A stretch of 64,000 nucleotides of DNA from contig NC_030858.1 of the NCBI RefSeq assembly GCF_000208745.1, positions 16,985,470 through 17,049,469 on the forward strand, given 5' to 3'. Numbering within the stretch: the stretch's first letter is position 1; each line of letters starts with the position of its first letter. The stretch is from Theobroma cacao. Lineage: Eukaryota > Streptophyta > Magnoliopsida > Malvales > Malvaceae. A program made the position numbers and the translations under genes. Below the pieces are notes generated by a model, which worked only from the letters and a program-made list of their open reading frames with translations, was not told where the DNA came from and did not search any database. Positions 1-12,445 of this stretch are shown here, in pieces.

Positions 1-1205
1 AGCTCAAGTATAACCTTCACAATGCCTTTTCAAATGATCAAGTAGAACCTCTACAATGCCTTTCAAGGAGCAAGCACAACCTCTACAATGCCTTTTCAAA
101 CAACAAACACAACCTTTATAATCTTACAATTTGATTAGCAAGAATACCTCTATGAGGTGGATTTTGAGTAAGTACAAGGAAGGAAGAATGAGTAGGTATA
201 AGAATGTGTACAAGGATTGGAGTGAAAGCACAAAGGAATTTTAAGCTCAAATGTGGCTACTTGTTCTTGCTTGGTTTTTCTCTCTTTTTCTCTATTTTCT
301 TTGTAAGGTTTTGTTCTTAAGTGTTTGATCTTTTTCTCTTTTCTTCCACACACTTGAACGCTCCCAAATAGTCCTTTTTATAGTTTGAGGAGTCTTGGAG
401 CTGTAGGAGGTGATTCAAAGAAAAGACTAGCTGTTTTCATTTGGAAATTTGTATTTAACGAATATCTAAAATCGAGTTTAAGATTATGAGAGTTGATCCT
501 CTAGAGCTTTAGAGCTTTTCTTTCTTCGAATTTATGCTTGTAAGATCGAGTTTTTAAAGGAAAAGTCAATCTTTTTCACAAGACTTGTGAAATTTCATCT
601 TTCCTTGCTCTAGGATCGAGTTTGGCAATATGTAAGTCAATTCTCTAAGCTTTCGAGGCCTCTTTGTCTTCTTTTTTTCCTAATAGGATCGAGTTTTGCT
701 TGATCAAAATCAATCCTCCAAGCTTCCTTCACTTTTTCTTGCTTTCTGCCTTAGGAATGAGTTTCAAGGTGCAAATTCGATCCTGAAACAAAGACTTTTC
801 TTCTTTCTTTCTTCATTTGTGCATGTAGGATCGAGTTTTAAAGATATAAAGTCGATATGAGATCAATAACATTGTCACATAAGCTTTCAGTTGATCTTTT
901 ACATGCTTTCTCAACTTTGAATCAAGCTTAGTGTTGTGAAGATTGATTCTAGAATATCTTACGATAAACTCCTCACTTTGTAAACCTATCTTGGAAATCA
1001 AACACTTTAACATATAAAGTGAATATTAGGGAGGTCATGAAACTTATTCAAGCAAGTTTGACGCTCATACAACTAAATCAATCAAGTTTATAGACAATTC
1101 AAAAGCAAGTGTATGAAAGTTCAATAGTTTCAAAATTACTCAAGAATCACTCAAATAAATTTAAAGATTATTGAAGAAATTTTGATTATTTTTGTCATTT
1201 CAAAA
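1..1205 (-). mobile_element. Ty1/copia (SIRE/Maximus-like) LTR fragment, cut by window start
   Basis: Read on the minus strand, this resembles the copia LTR fragment at 50396-51348: both carry a 'ccttgtacacattctt'-like block (near 200 here, near 51085 there) and repeated GATCGAGTTT/CTCGATCC motifs. Here the motifs recur at about 471, 548, 613, 690, 755 and 829. A TATA-like 'ctataaaaag' on the minus strand lies near 375-385, downstream of the motif array in the LTR's own direction. The LTR 5' end should be near 1205 ('ttttgtcatttcaaaa' on plus), but no clean TG terminus remains. No coding sequence is seen; short open frames here are chance. Family assignment is inferred from LTR style, not from protein sequence. 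Confidence 0.55.
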
Positions 1206-1632
1206 TTATAATTATTTTAAAATTAATAATAAAAAACTAAAATCAATAAATTAAAGTTAGTTCATAAAAAATGAATTAAAGTTTAAAACCATATGTAGAA
1301 TAATTAATGAATTTTAATAAATATTATGTTAATTATAAAAATTTATAAATAAAAAATAATATAAAACTAAAATTTAATATTAAAAAAATACTATGTGTAA
1401 TCAATTTAGATAATAGATAACCTAAGAGCACCATCGAATCTTATCAGAATCCGATAATACTTTTACTACTCAAGTTCTATTCTATATCCATTAAAGTGTA
1501 ACTTAATCTTAATCAAATCAGACGATAATATAGATATATTACGACGTGTGATTGTCATCTCTAGCCATAACCTTGTCGAATTTAACTTTGACCATGGCCA
1601 ACTGAGTCAAGATACTGAAGAGAGAAATTGGG

Positions 1633-1660
1633 GAGAGAGAGAGAGAGAGAGAAAAAAAAA
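1633..1660. repeat. (GA)n microsatellite followed by poly-A
   Basis: About ten GA dinucleotides run directly into a run of nine A. Simple sequence repeat. Confidence 0.9.
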
Positions 1661-3359
1661 CAGGGGTAGTGTCTAGTATCTCCGGTCAGCATAGATCTGG
1701 CTTGCTGATGTTAAAGAAAAAGTCTCAGATGCTTAGATCCACCCATGCTGAGACTATTTTAGATCTTAGATCAACATATTTGTCTGTTGGTGCTTGGATC
1801 CAGTTTCTACCTTCGGCCGATTCAACTTATTCAAGGCCATATCTAACTAGCCCAATCATCTCATCCGGGATCCAGCTTGCCCTGGACTAGATTCGGCAAC
1901 AGCGGTAGCCGAAAGTGTTGACTAGAAAAGAGACAGAAGGAGAGGAAAAAAGCATAATAAAATGAAAAATACGATTTAAGGGTAGAATGGTAATTACTGT
2001 TGCCTCTTTAAGAATTATTTAAAGAGCTGCATAAACTGAAAAGTTAAGTAACGAATATTTAATTTTAAAATATTTATAATAATATAGATTATTGGCATAA
2101 ACAACAAGAAAGTCTGGAAAGCGGGGATTGTTTGCGAAAGACATAGCACCGCATTCGCAAGTGTTTATTTAGTTTAAAATGGCTGCAAGACGCAGGAGCT
2201 TACGTTACATGCGAAAAAAGAAAGGCGGTTCCATTCAAACGCAGTACGCTGCGCTGCGCTGCGTAGTGTCCATCCACACGCCTACCTTACCTTAAACTAA
2301 CACACAGAAGCTTCTGGGAAAACCTTGTGCCTGGGCCGCAAATTTCTATCTTTGACGTCTGCTTCAACTTCTAATAACTTTCACCCACCGATGGAAAGGG
2401 TAATGTACGTCACACGCACCGATTAGCCGCGTGAACTTGAACAAATGTTAGATGACTCTTAGTATTTTGATCAGGTGTCACTTAATGAGCCATAATAAGT
2501 CATATGCATTCGAATATTTGATTCATTGATTGATGTATGATTTTTTTTTAAAAAAAATAAAATTTAAATTTTTTTTCTTCAAATTTAAAAAAATAAATAA
2601 GTCATATAATAAAAATATGACTTTTTAACCTAAAAAGGCAAAAGATCCTAAATTAAACAAGAAAAAATTCTCTCTTCTACCATAAGTTTTGTTTCTTTAA
2701 TCTATGGGAATGGAACTAAATAGGCCTAACTTTTGTTTGATTAGTTCCAAAATTTTCCCTAAATCTCTCTATATAAGAAACGGTCTAGATGGGGAGTCCC
2801 TTTGCTTGGGTGTGGTTTTGTTGATTCCTTATTATATTTGTTGTTATGTGCCCTTGGGATTTAACTTGGGACACCCTGCCCTTTGGTTTCTTTGAATGTA
2901 AAAGATTTTTACGGGCACTCTTTGATTGCTTACAGAAGGAAAGATATATTGCACATACTGCAAAAGGAAAAAGATACACGTTGCTTGATAAAGATACATA
3001 TTGTTTATAGAGAAAGGGATCACACATTTAATATAAAGGATTTAAGGGTATTTTTTCTATTGCTAACCTAAGAGTAAGGAATTCGACACATTGATTGCAA
3101 AAGGATTCATTGTACGATTCTCTTTTTAAGTTTGATAACCAATAATGACCTTACATTGTTAGTCTTTATAAAGGTTTCTATGGAACTCACTTTGCCATTT
3201 TTCAAGTCTCGTACTCTTTTATCTCTATTTCTTTTTTGTTCTTTTCCCATTTGCTTCACCCGTCCCAATCATTTCTCTATTTCTGATTACGAGTTCCTGC
3301 AAAGTAATGATAATATTACGAAGATTTCCTACCTGCAATGTGTTTACCTTAGGGTTATG

Positions 3360-3490
3360 ATATATAGTATTATATAATATATAGTATATATATATATATA
3401 TATATATTATTATATTATNNNNNGGTTATGATATATATATATATATATTATATATAATATATAATATATATATATATATAATATATATTC
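3360..3490. repeat. (AT)n low-complexity tract with assembly gap
   Basis: Nearly pure TA/AT sequence interrupted by five N at 3419-3423. The phrase 'ggttatgatatata' occurs on both sides of the gap, so the gap may hide a collapsed or misjoined repeat rather than exactly five unknown bases. Confidence 0.9.
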
Positions 3491-5160
3491 AAAAACGTAA
3501 TTCATAATTTAATTAAATCATTAACTAAAGTAAAATGTATTAATTTTAATTGATATATTAATTTCAGAACTAGAAAATTTCAACATTAATTTGATTTTTT
3601 AAAATTTAATTGAAATATACTTAAATGAGTTGTACGTGTGGATAGATGCCATGCCCAATTTAATTCAAATAAAAAATATTTTTCAACATAGGATATACGT
3701 AACCCTTCAGCCTTTATACTGCATGTAGCAGTTCTTGTAACAGTTGTATGTTTAAGTCACTAAATAAAATCATAACAAACCATATAGGATTTTTTTTTTT
3801 TTTCAGTATTATAACTTTAGTTTTATTTTGAAAGTGATGAATAGAGGTGCAATATTCTTCCCATGCATAGTTTGGTTTTATACTTTGGATTTCTTTAAAT
3901 TGAGTGGAGCACTCCTCATCCATTCACGTCGTCTTTACCAACAAGAAAGTTAGCCTTCTAATTGAGTGAAAAGCATCCTTAAGATTTGCTCCAAGGTTGC
4001 TCCTCTAGTCGCAACTTGCACTAACGCTCTTTCTCAGTCTAGCAACTTGACCAACACTATTTCTAGGTCGGTTTGCTCTTCTATTGCACTTGCAATTTCC
4101 TATAAAAGCTAGCATGGCAATTGACGTTCATTTTCATCGCCTTTGCTCACTCCGTTCTTTGCTCTGGCAGTTTCAATTTATAATATATCTTAATTTTCTT
4201 CTACAAACTTTAGAAATTCATAATTCTGCCTTGAGTAGTATTTATTTTATTTACATGCTTTATACGCGTGGTTGAACACTTCAGTGAACATGACATGTCG
4301 TTCCAACTCGGTTGCCTTTATTAATTTATAGTAATGTCAAATAATTAACAATTTAAGTATGTGGATGGTAAACGAAAAAAACCTTACATAAATGCATTTC
4401 TTTTTTTTAAATCTTTTAATTAACTCCCTGTAAAATGCAAATATATGCTATATGTGTTTGTCATTGACATGCAAAAGATTTAAAGCATGATATTATTTGT
4501 CTTGTAGTTTAAAGTGCATTCCATTGTCATTAGGGTAAAATAATGTCATTTAGAAATTTTTAAGGAATTGAGTAAAAATAGTTCGTATGATCCTCTTTGC
4601 ATGATCTAGTAAAGGTATTGAACTGCTTGTGTACTTCAATATACCCCATTTATCAATATATACCTCAGGGCATTCTAAAATTCGGTTGATATCCACGGCC
4701 TAGACATGCCTTTGTGGTCTTTATAACGTTAGTGACATCAACCTCTGTCACTATATTTTTCCTTTTTACTCCAGCGTGTCTTTCAATTGATTCTTACATA
4801 TCTTTCCCCGTATATGTCGAACCAGTACTGCCTTTTCTACAAGCTACGTAAATTATCTTATTATAAAAGATTATGATTAGCATCTTTATGCATGTAGGTC
4901 AAAAGAAAAATTATTTATTTTATTTAACGACACATATTATCTCAAACTTCTTCCACATTAACTCCTCAATATCATCAAGCACTCTTTTCCATGTTGGTCA
5001 TAAACTATTGAAGTAATTTTTAATTGTTCTAGTAATTGATGTGGTGACCTTTATTTTTAGGAAAGTACTGTAACATGATAAAAGAAAGTCATTAGATATC
5101 GAAATATATAATTAATTATAAGCTAACAAGTTCACATACGTAATCTCAGGAGGAGTCAAG

Positions 5161-7925
5161 TGTAACCTCTGAGATGGATTTGTGGGGCATTTGTCGCGAC
5201 TTGGAATCTCCCTCGGGTCCATGACAACTGGTGACGTCTCGATTGATACTCATTACCCGAAATACCAATCAGAATCCCGCAAGATTTACATATCAGTTTT
5301 AAACAATTTTCAGTCGTTTCCGGCTCAAGTAAATCAAAAGACAAAAATATAATATTTTTATATAAAACAATATTTATAGAAACATGTGTAAGTAATCTTT
5401 TGTAACTTAGAAGCAAAATAAATTCATACATATAATAATTTACAAAGTTATAATGTACAATAATAATTATAATGACAAGTGGCCCATAAATATACCAAGT
5501 GTTGGTGATAGTAACCTACTGTCTGTGTGATAGAGGGGTCAACTGAAATCCTCGACAAAATCGGGTATTTACAAGCTACCACAGGCCTGAAATATTTGGA
5601 AATGAGGTGGGTGAGATTTTACATTCCCAATGAGTAAACAGACATTATTATAAATATATAAAGGCGAGTAAAATTGAGGCTAGTTTAAACAACAAATCAC
5701 AAATCATTTCATAAGGTTTTCAATTTATTTCTTAAATCATAAAATGTTTGTAATTTACCAAAACAGTTGTTAAAGTTTATGACTTTTATTAAAAACAAGG
5801 CTCAAGCCAAAACTAGTCCTCGAGGATACCTTGGCCGAGGCATCTAACCTAATCCGTCAAGGTTGTTAAGATATTTACATGTTAAACACGTGTTAGTTTT
5901 GAAAACAAGTCGTTCCTTGACGTTGGCCGAATTACACATTCATGTGGGGGTTCGACGTGAAGTGAGCTCTAACACTACCCCGGGAGTTACCCTCCTCGCC
6001 TCTACAACCGAAGTAACTATATAACCGGGTTTACCGTGCCCCTCTAATAGGTAGTCCACAGAAACCCGTCACTGCAGTGACTAAACCCGTCAATTTTAAT
6101 AAAATTTCGACAGTATAACGTGACTTTTATTTATTTACCTAGCCTGAAAAGTAAAAGACAGCTTACATAAATTTCAATGCAATTATAAAATATAGCCACA
6201 TATACTCATATATCATAAGCCATTCATAGGCAAATATATTTTTCAAGACAATTGACAGCCTCCAATTACTCAATTTCATAACCAAAAGTTTCTTATTTCA
6301 AAAAATTAAGACAATATATTTATTTGTCACATTTATTTCTAAAACATCAAAAATCTCATTTTCGTTTCATAAAATCCATGAAGAGCATTTAAAACTAAAC
6401 TCTAGATAATTTACAATAATAATAGGTTTACTCACCGTTTGTACAAACTAACTGCTTTTTAGGTGCCCTGATCACTGTTCGTCGGATATGACTTCTTGGC
6501 CTTTATTGGAAGGCTCTCCTCCTAGACACATTGCAAAAATTTCACAATTTACCACATTGATGCTAAATCACTGTATAATTGACTTAAATCCAATACTAAT
6601 GCATGGTATGAAATGCAATAGCCTAAAACAGCTTAAACGTGGTATTAATCTATTTTTAACATTTTACCCGTTAAATTGCTAACGCGCTCCATTTTAGCTC
6701 TAAATTGTCCCATTTTCTCTCCAACATTTCTAACTATTAAATATCAGCCAATAACCTTCTAAAATCACCAAAATCAGCTCACTTTCCTTCTTGAAAAATT
6801 CGGCTAAAAATGGGACATTAACTAGGTAAATTTTTCACTTTGTTTTTCTATCACATTTAACCATTTTCTCTTCATTTCTCTTAGAATAAAAATCAGTTTT
6901 TCATCATTGTACATCATTGAAGATTCGGCCAAGGGTGGGTATTGTGAAAATTTCATGCTTTCTTGCCCAATTTGATTTCTATACACATTTAACTAACTAA
7001 AAGTATCAATTTAACTAAAAATCAAAACATAAAAATTTCAAAATCCTCCCCCTTGAATTTCGGCCAGCTCTTGGTATCACTTTTTGATCTCTCTCCTCAA
7101 GCATGCTAAATGGAAACAAAGACATAAGAAATGTAGAAATCAAGCTAAAGTCGAAAAATCTTACCATTAGACGCGTAAACGGACGAAAAATGCGATTTCC
7201 CTTTTGAATTTTCTAGTTTTCCTTTGGTTTTTCTCTTTTCTTCCTTTCCTCTCTATTTTCTCTCTTGTTCTCTCCTTATGGCCGGCCATCACTTAATATG
7301 GGGTTTAAATGGGCTGATTTTCCTTTAAAATAATATTAAACAATTAAAAAGTGCCATGTGTCACTTTTCCATTGCCCTGTTTTTAAAATTTCGTCTTTTA
7401 AACTTCAAATTTTCACCACTTAAAATACCATAGTTATTCATACCAAACATAAATAAATTCTATGATTTTGACAAGTTTTGGGTGGTGAAAATTACGATTT
7501 TTACCCTGAGACGACAAAATTACCGTTTTGCCCCTATATTCCGAAAATTGCCGGAATTGAAATTTTTCACTTCCTATCATTAAATTACACTCCAAATAGT
7601 TAATCTTGGTCAAAAATTTCACTCCACAATAAAATTATTATCTTAGGTGGCAAAATAACGATTTTTCCCCTAAACATTAAAATTTTAAATTTTTCTCCAA
7701 ATGAACCCTCGAACTCCGAACAATCATTTTTAGTCATTCCTGGACTGTAAAATATTAAATTTCATCCTACGATTCCTATTTGAACTAGTTCGAGGTTAAA
7801 GCAACTCAAGTGTACCGTTAAGTATAATACCGAGTTTCGTCTATTCTTAGGTACTTTCCTAATGTAATTACATGCTACTCAGTGCATGTATGTCATGACA
7901 TATGTTTATAAGGTTGGGTTTTACA
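5161..7925 (-). mobile_element. Long gypsy-type LTR (2.77 kb), probably solo
   Basis: On the minus strand the unit starts TGTAAAACCCAACC (7925) and would end ...GGTTACA (5161), giving TG...CA ends. Its style (long LTR, no coding, GGCCGGCC near 7278, repeated 'tcggcca' in C-rich text, leader-like sequence near 7230-7280) fits a plant chromovirus or other gypsy LTR. No gag, pol, primer-binding site or polypurine tract lies next to either end, so it looks solo. The five bases outside the two ends (TCAAG and GCATT) do not match, so either one boundary is wrong or the flanks have rearranged. Confidence 0.5.
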
Positions 7926-9750
7926 GCATTCATAATCTTACAGTAAGCCCTCTAGTCCTCAACATTGTAAAGGTACCACCCCCATTGTCACCTTTATATG
8001 TGGCTTAAGATCCACTAGAAACAAGGGCCGAGGTCATCCCTAGCTGCGTCGATCGATCAACCAAAGAGGTAGCTTTCGCCAATGTAGACATTGGTCCCGA
8101 TGTAGGTTTTGGTTGACCTATTGATTTAGAATGCTTTTCTTCTACTATCATAACTGTAAAATAAAATAAAAAATAAATTATATATGTTAGGAAAATTTGA
8201 AACAAAATCGATGAATCATCAAATAAGCTCTCGAAACCTGAATAATAACAAGCATATAGTTCTAAAAGCATGAGTATTAAATAAATGATCCTAATGTGAA
8301 AGATAAAGTATAACAATTCTATAACATGTCAACATCCTTAAGAAATAATGAAGTTAAACATGCCTAAAATTTCAAAAGAAAAGAAATCTAATAAATTTTG
8401 GGGTTCTTGGAATAAGGAGCTTTGTTTTTTTCTGATTTGAAAATGGAAAGAGACATGAAGTTCTCAAAAAGAAATGAAAAGGAAGAACAAACAGTCTAAA
8501 CAAGAGTATGAGAGAGAATCAAGTGTCAAAAGCTTGAGCAAGTGTCAGAATTACCGAAAACATAATAGTCAATATTGAAAATTAGAGTAGGTTTTAGGAA
8601 AAGATTTTATCTGATTTTAGTCATTTTCTAAAATATATATACAAAGCTTAGAGTTCTGGAACGGATTGTCTACATTGATTATAAATGCATCTTCTTTTAT
8701 TTCATAAATCAAGAATGAATATATTTATGTGTGTATGTATATATATATATATAACCCCCGTCTGGGCCCATATCTGGTAAAAGTGTGGGCCCGGTAGCAG
8801 GAATCTTCTCCTACATTGCAAAAGAGTGATGAGATATCCAACAAAGGATAAAACTCTCGTGATGTCACAGTGAAAGTTAATATTGACTTGAACCCAATGT
8901 TGGCATGGCGTCGACATTTTTGTCATAAGCCTGTGGATGATGTGTCATCTACTAATTGGTCGATGACGAAACTTTTAATCTTTTAGATCCTTTGGAGCGG
9001 AGGTGTTGCATATATTATAGAATTCAAAGGCAAAAAACGAAACAAAGAGTGTAGCTCAAGGAATTAGAATTGTCATAGGGTTTGACTAATTGAAAGACCA
9101 GAATAGGCATATAGACCTTCTGGATTTTATATTTATCCACTTTACTCTCTGTTTTAAACAACAATTGAACAGGTTAATTTTCAACTACATATACATTTAC
9201 TACAAATTTTACACATGTGATGTGCGAAGAGATCCATCTCTGACGAAAATATCAGAAAGGAGTACTGTATATATTCACTTCTGTTCGTTGGGAACAAAAA
9301 GGAGTATTGTAGTTGTAGATGCGTCAAGTTAAATCTGGGACCGTCCAATGTCAGAAACTGGGAAACTTCCGGTTTTGTGGAGCCCATAGTAAATGTAACG
9401 GTCCAGATTCAACTGGGTAGTTGATTTTTTGTGGGACAAAGCCATATCCAATACTAGACTGGTTGAACTGTTGAAGTTGAAACGTACAAGACTTTGCCGC
9501 TGCGATACAAGACAATTTTAATTGTAATGCTGCTCCGTACTTTATCGCATCACAATCATAGCTGTTCATAACAAATATATACCGAAATTCTCCGCCGAGA
9601 AAGTAAAGTTCAGAATATCTGAATCCATTATATAAATACTCCTTCTCCTAATATTAAAATTCTAAACTAATTAGATCGATGGAATATGTAAAATTGTAGT
9701 GGAAAGTTAGATTCATTTACTAAAATTTTAAAAATATATATCACTAGATA
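7926..9750. other. Intergenic; possible decayed exon on minus strand near 8005-8152
   Basis: On the minus strand a T-rich tract followed by 'ttttacag' at about 8152 looks like a splice acceptor, and the next ~145 bases stay open to a stop at 8005-8007. The encoded tail is hydrophilic and Ser/Thr-rich. I do not recognise it and cannot find a convincing upstream exon or donor. Low-complexity TA repeats lie near 8738-8752. The rest, including 9300-9600, shows no gene. Confidence 0.3.
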
Positions 9751-10636
9751 TATAGGGTCTATTCATTTTATTGTACAATATTTTTTGGAAAAACATTTTC
9801 AACACTTGTTCGGAACACAAAAAATTTATTCTAGATATAAAATACTTTACGAGTTAATAAAAAAAATATTCATTGATCACGTAAAGTGTATTGAGCTTTT
9901 GACAAACGTAAGACATATTTTGAAAAATAGAAAAAAATACTTTTATACTAAACTTAACAATATAGGTTTAATGAATACTAATATTGAACTTAAAATTATA
10001 AAATATTATAAAATATTAATATTTAAGTTTAAAAAATTTTAACTGAAAATATTAATATTTAAATTATTCAATACTATTAAAATTTTTAAAAATTTTTTTA
10101 ATAAAATCATTCAATACAATTTATATTTTTATTTATAAATTGAATAAATCTTACCAATAATTGTAATAAAAATATTTTAATGATTGTTATTTGATGAATA
10201 TACATTTATAAATATAGGTTTTTAGATTTTTTATACAATTGATGAATATTGATATTTTTATAGTGTTATGGTAAAAAAATGATGAGATGGAAATTTGTTT
10301 TTAAAAATTATAGCTTACTTTCATTACAATATACAGTTAAATGCTTTAGAAAATATCATTATTAATTTTTGTTATTTTCATTTTCATTTTTAATTTTAAT
10401 GTGAAAACTAAATGGCATTATTATTTTATAATTAACTCTTATTTATTATTTTAATACCCAAATAACTCTGCCAGTGATGTGAAAAATATTTTCCACAGGA
10501 TAATCTAAACAATAAAAAATGTTTTTAACAACTTATCTAAATAACAAAAAATATTAAATTTTTTTATAAACTACTTTTTATAAAAAAAAATTTCCTCAAA
10601 CAAGTTATTTTCTAATTACCAAATGAATCCTACATA
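9751..10636. mobile_element. Probable non-autonomous DNA transposon, about 0.9 kb
   Basis: The left end reads 'tatagggtctattcatttt' and the reverse complement of the right end reads 'tatgtaggattcatttgg'. These are imperfect terminal inverted repeats of the 'GGGTCCATTTGG' kind common in plant hAT-like non-autonomous elements. The interior is very AT-rich and has no transposase. A target duplication is not obvious. What is seen is the inverted ends; superfamily is inference. Confidence 0.4.
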
Positions 10637-11365
10637 GAACATTGAAAAAGTAATAATGCTGACTGTTAAAATAATGCATCGATAGCTCCTCTTTCACATA
10701 TCAATTGTTTATTGATGTCTTCTATCATTGTAGTTTATCTGAAACGTCAGTTACCATGTATTCTTATAATATCATTTGAAAGTCAACTATTTACGATGTG
10801 TTCAGTCATGCCATCTTATTATCTTGTTTTGTCATGTTACTTGACACGTGTATTGTGATGTCATCTTTTATACCATATTTCGTCACATCACTATGTTATG
10901 CAGTCACTAGTTGATTTCAATATTTAGTTTGCCTTATTTTTTAAACTCAGATGAATTGTACAATAAAGTTAACTTTACTGTAAAACCAATTAAAATAATT
11001 TTTTTAAAAAATAATAAAAACACAGATTGACAAGTAAACAACAAAACTAATTTATAAACTTAGTTATTTTATATTAATTAACAACATAGATAATTTTTAA
11101 ATTTATCTATTTTATTTTAAATGTTATTTAATTTTTATTATATTTTTTACATTAAAATATAAGAGTATTATTATTTTATATATTAACAATATATCTCACT
11201 AATTTAATTTAATTAAAATTATTATTATTTCTTATTACATTAAATCTCATACATTTACGTCAATATTTTGACAATCTTAAACCCTTACATTAAGATTAGC
11301 ATTATTATAAAATTTGCCCTAAACTCGAGTTGACATTTATCTTACTAATTTGAGCTTGAGGAGAG
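10637..11365. other. AT-rich intergenic sequence
   Basis: No gene is seen. The last ~80 bases (from about 11310) end in a purine-rich 'gcttgaggagag', which looks like the polypurine tract that precedes many plant copia 3' LTRs. Confidence 0.4.
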
Positions 11366-11556
11366 TGTTAAGATAATTATGTAAATTGTTTAGTTAGAGT
11401 TATAATATTATTAGTTAGTAAGATTGCAATGTCAAATTAAAATTAGATTATAAATAAAATTAACCATATATATATCACTTATCTTCGTAACATACAAAAT
11501 TTAAATTTTTTTATAAGTATAATAATTTCAGAAATAAAAACCCCTCTTATTCTTAA
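11366..11556 (+). mobile_element. Short Ty1/copia LTR remnant
   Basis: A purine tract 'gcttgaggagag' is followed directly by TGTTAAGATAATTATG..., the usual polypurine-tract/LTR-start arrangement of small plant copia elements (Tork/Ivana-like). About 190 bp of AT-rich sequence follows before text changes near 11556. No coding part of the element remains upstream. The right boundary is approximate. Confidence 0.4.
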
Positions 11557-11736
11557 TATGACTTCAAAAGATTTGATAGAGAACAGTAGAAATCAGAAGT
11601 CATCGGTTACTCCAATAAAACGTATTTATTGTCATCAGAAAAGCAGTACGTGCAGGGGAGGAAGAGTCCATTCATGCACAATTTTATGTTTTATTTCCAT
11701 GAGTCAAGTCCCCTACCAGGCGTTAGGGCTTAGGAC

Positions 11737-11820
11737 GCATCATTTATTTGACCCGCCGAACGGAATGCATCATTTATTTGACCCTTTGAACCCGCCGAAC
11801 GGAATGCATCATTTATTTAT
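11737..11820. repeat. Short tandem repeat, 30- and 39-bp units
   Basis: The phrase 'gcatcatttatttgacc' begins at 11737, 11767 and 11806, and 'cgccgaacggaat' closes the first two units. The second unit has a 9-bp insertion (tttgaaccc). It lies about 320 bp upstream of the TATA box of the small zinc-ribbon gene. Confidence 0.85.
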
Positions 11821-12054
11821 TTATTTACTAATCACCAGTAAAGAAGATGGGCCATTTCTCTATATAATATTTTATGACAACCTAACTTTGAAACAGCTTA
11901 GAGAAAATGACTAATTTATTCCAAAATCTAAAAATAAAAAAGGATTACTTTTGGAAGACGAGCAGGATTAAGAGTTAATAAAACAATGGTAAAACTGCAA
12001 AAGATGGCAGTAAAGGAAAAGAAAGCCACGGTAAGAATTATCTACCAAACTATC

Positions 12055-12062
12055 TATAAATA
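12055..12062 (+). promoter_or_regulatory. TATA box of the 12242 gene
   Basis: TATAAATA lies 180 bp before the ATG. A start about 30 bp downstream would give a 5' leader of about 150 nt, which is pyrimidine- and C-rich and contrasts with the AT-rich surroundings. Confidence 0.6.
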
Positions 12063-12241
12063 CTGCTACGACATCTTTTCAAAAGGCTAGTGTTCCTTTC
12101 TGTTGTTGTTGACGTAAACTTTCCACGTTTCAACATCTACTCGAACCGTCCCAATCTGAGTTCTCAGATCAATAAAAGAATCCCAACCGCTTCCCTCAAC
12201 CCAGCAAAGAAAAACATTTCTGCCCGCAAAGCAAATTGAAT

Positions 12242-12445
12242 ATGTGTTTGGTATTTTTGTGTGATCAACAAGAGAGAGAGTTGGGAAGACAGCAAGCGCC
12301 TGGGTGTTGTCCGCACTGTGGGGGCAAGGTGGTAGCTGCTGATGTTGAGAGTCGGTGGAGGTTCTGTTTCTTACCCATTTGCTTCAAGATTAAGAGAAAA
12401 TATTCCTGCACCTTATGTTCTAGGCGTTTGGTCTTGTATTACTAG
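12242..12445 (+). CDS. Small CxxC zinc-ribbon-like plant protein, 67 residues
   Basis: A complete 67-codon frame from ATG 12242 (A at -3) to a stop at 12443-12445. Two CxxC pairs are visible: C23-P-H-C26 followed by GG, and C56-T-L-C59. They are 29 residues apart, the layout of a zinc ribbon. Further cysteines are at 2, 7, 22, 42 and 47. The core between the pairs is hydrophobic and aromatic (VESRWRFCFLP) and then basic (KIKRKY). This resembles a conserved family of short, uncharacterised plant proteins with a 'MCLVF.CD' start and a 'CSRRLV' end; I recognise the pattern but cannot confirm it by search. There is no signal peptide or membrane segment. An in-frame TTG six bases upstream is not a plausible plant start. 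Function unknown; zinc binding is inferred from the cysteines. Confidence 0.8.
   Translation: MCLVFLCDQQERELGRQQAPGCCPHCGGKVVAADVESRWRFCFLPICFKIKRKYSCTLCSRRLVLYY

Larger units (their letters stand above)
1206..5160. other. AT-rich intergenic region, no supported gene
   Basis: Several open frames of 60-80 codons occur but show no recognisable domain, biased composition or promoter context. About 1660-1910 and 2105-2445 are visibly more GC-rich than their surroundings and contain TGACG-type and ACGTCA-type sites, so they may be relics of host promoter or exon sequence. I cannot name a gene. A TATA-like 'cctataaaagc' is present near 4100 with no convincing ORF behind it. Confidence 0.5.

Noticed and set aside
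150..1013. Short open frames of 66-67 codons on the minus strand near the window start
   Set aside because: They lie in copia LTR sequence, have no domain, and fall in the leader and palindrome array.
2704..3377. Overlapping frames of 60-81 codons on both strands
   Set aside because: Composition follows local base content, with no promoter, domain or conserved look.
11558..11914. 118-codon frame upstream of the small CxxC gene
   Set aside because: It contains a repeated peptide that simply reflects the 30/39-bp DNA tandem repeat, and there is no ATG context or domain support.
12236..12241. Upstream TTG start for the small CxxC protein
   Set aside because: Plant translation starts at ATG; 12242 has a suitable context.
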